Shown here one piece after another: positions 5,483 through 6,329 of a DNA stretch of 6,329 nucleotides (positions are counted from its first letter, which is position 1; the number at the start of each line of letters is the position of its first letter). Both the position numbers and the translations under genes were made by a program. Origin of the DNA: Actinomycetales bacterium Ga0077552 (GTDB lineage Bacteria; Actinomycetota; Actinomycetes; Actinomycetales; Microbacteriaceae). The notes beneath the pieces were generated by a model that saw only the letters and a list, made by a program, of their open reading frames with translations, was not told the DNA's origin and ran no database searches. Location: positions 1 through 6,329 of the forward strand of contig LNFD01000411.1 in assembly GCA_001464255.1 (NCBI GenBank), read 5' to 3'.

Positions 5483-6329
5483 GCACCCCGGCCCCACCCC
5501 GCTCCTCCGACGCGTGGATCGCGCTGCAGTTCACCCTCGCCGGGGTCGTCTGGGGCGCGAGCTTCCTCTTCATCGCCCTCGCGCTCGAGGGGCTCTCGCC
5601 CGTGCAGGTCGCCACGGGCCGCACGCTGTTCGGCGCGATCACCCTCGGGCTCATCGCGCTCGTCACGCGCGACCGCCTGCCGCGATCGGGGCGCGTGTGG
5701 GCGCACCTGCTGCTGCTCTCGGTGACCTTCGCGGTCATCCCGTACATGCTGTTCGCCTGGGCGCAGCAGTACGTCGCCTCGGGCGTCGCGAGCATCTTCA
5801 ACGCGACGACGCCGATCATGACGGCGCTCATCGCGGGGCTCGCCTTCCGCATCGAGAAGCTCACGCGAGAGCAGGTGCTCGGCATCGTCGTCGGCATCAT
5901 CGGGGTCGTCGTGATCGTCGGGCCGTGGCAAGGCATCGAGCCGGGTTCGGGCGGCATCGCGCCCTACCTCGCCCTGCTCGGCGCGACCGCCTGCTACGGC
6001 TTCAGCCTCTCGTACATGCGGCGCTTCCTCGCCGACAGCGGGGTCAGCGCGATCGTGTTCAGCTTCGTCATGATCGGCCTCGCGGCGGTGTGGATGCTGC
6101 TGCTGACGCCCGTCATCGGCGCCGACCCCGTCACTCTCACGCCGACGGTGATCATCGCCATCGTGCTGCTCGGAGCCCTCGGCACGGGCCTCGCCTATGC
6201 CTGGAACCAGAACGTCGTGCGCGCCTGGGGACCAACGCGGGCCGCGACGGTCACCTACATCTCGCCGCCCATCGGCGTGCTGCTCGGCGTGCTCGTGCTC
6301 GGCGAGACCCTCGTCTGGAACGAGCCGGT
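5479..6329 (+). CDS. EamA/DMT-superfamily transporter (3' end cut by window)
   Basis: 283 codons are visible and the frame is still open at the window edge; family members are usually around 300 aa, so little is missing. It is a ten-helix membrane protein made of two EamA repeats. The first (about 14-147) starts with ALQFTLAGVVWGASFLFIAL and contains 'GRTLFGAITL', 'PYMLFAWAQQYVASGVASI' and 'ATTPIMTAL'. The second (about 162 to the end) starts PYLALLGATACYGFSLSY and ends with 'YISPPIGVLLGVLVLGETL', the typical P...G...LGE signature. Members export or import amino acids, nucleosides and other small metabolites; the substrate is unknown here. The GTG start overlaps the chorismate mutase stop (GTGA at 5479-5482) with no clear Shine-Dalgarno sequence, so translation probably depends on the upstream gene. 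The next in-frame candidates lie inside the first helices and would truncate the fold. Confidence 0.92.
   Translation, partial: MSTPAPPRSSDAWIALQFTLAGVVWGASFLFIALALEGLSPVQVATGRTLFGAITLGLIALVTRDRLPRSGRVWAHLLLLSVTFAVIPYMLFAWAQQYVASGVASIFNATTPIMTALIAGLAFRIEKLTREQVLGIVVGIIGVVVIVGPWQGIEPGSGGIAPYLALLGATACYGFSLSYMRRFLADSGVSAIVFSFVMIGLAAVWMLLLTPVIGADPVTLTPTVIIAIVLLGALGTGLAYAWNQNVVRAWGPTRAATVTYISPPIGVLLGVLVLGETLVWNEP

Noticed and set aside
4172..5497. Long minus-strand open frame spanning GNAT, membrane protein and chorismate mutase
   Set aside because: It covers three well-supported genes and the divergent promoter gap; the translation is Arg/Ala-rich shadow sequence.
1..6329. CRISPR arrays, tandem repeats, insertion sequences, attachment sites, tRNA or rRNA
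   Set aside because: None seen on either strand; gaps are too short and genes are intact with uniform codon use.

Overview
The window is ordinary-looking chromosomal DNA from a very GC-rich actinobacterium. Microbacteriaceae is my best guess. The basis is strong G/C third-position codon bias, a chorismate mutase of the short high-GC Gram-positive type, several genes without Shine-Dalgarno sequences, and typical actinobacterial protein sequences. It is almost fully coding: eight complete or near-complete genes plus the last 22 codons of a ninth. I see no mobile element, CRISPR array, tRNA, rRNA or phage gene, and no non-coding gap longer than about 90 bases.

Layout, left to right. Positions 1-69 hold the 3' end of a plus-strand gene, possibly SnoaL/DUF4440-like. 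It converges on a minus-strand pair: an MFS transporter (512-1762) followed by a small DUF2256-DUF3253 zinc-ribbon protein (66-482). The MFS gene is divergent from a BetI-like TetR-family regulator (1852-2505). The 89-base gap between them carries two copies of the same operator-like sequence, 31 bp apart, overlapping promoter elements for both genes. This is a classic locally regulated efflux pair. The regulator is followed on the plus strand by purA (adenylosuccinate synthetase, 2547-3833), which has its own likely promoter and Shine-Dalgarno sequence, and then by a RimJ/RimL-like GNAT acetyltransferase (3842-4441). That gene converges on a minus-strand membrane protein of unknown function (4438-5094). 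The membrane protein is divergent from a monofunctional chorismate mutase (5168-5482), whose stop codon overlaps the start of an EamA/DMT-type 10-TM transporter (5479 to beyond the window end).

I did not find an unknown defence or biosynthetic system. The most unusual signals are not genes. (1) The tetranucleotide GTCC/GGAC is strongly avoided, with valine codon choice switching from GTC to GTG exactly when the next codon begins with C. (2) GGACGC is absent while GGATGC is frequent. (3) There is a helically phased operator pair at the MFS/TetR gap. (4) Three genes have a TAnnnT hexamer exactly 6 bases before the start codon, which predicts leaderless mRNAs. (5) Both convergent gene pairs share a single CTAG for their two TAG stops.
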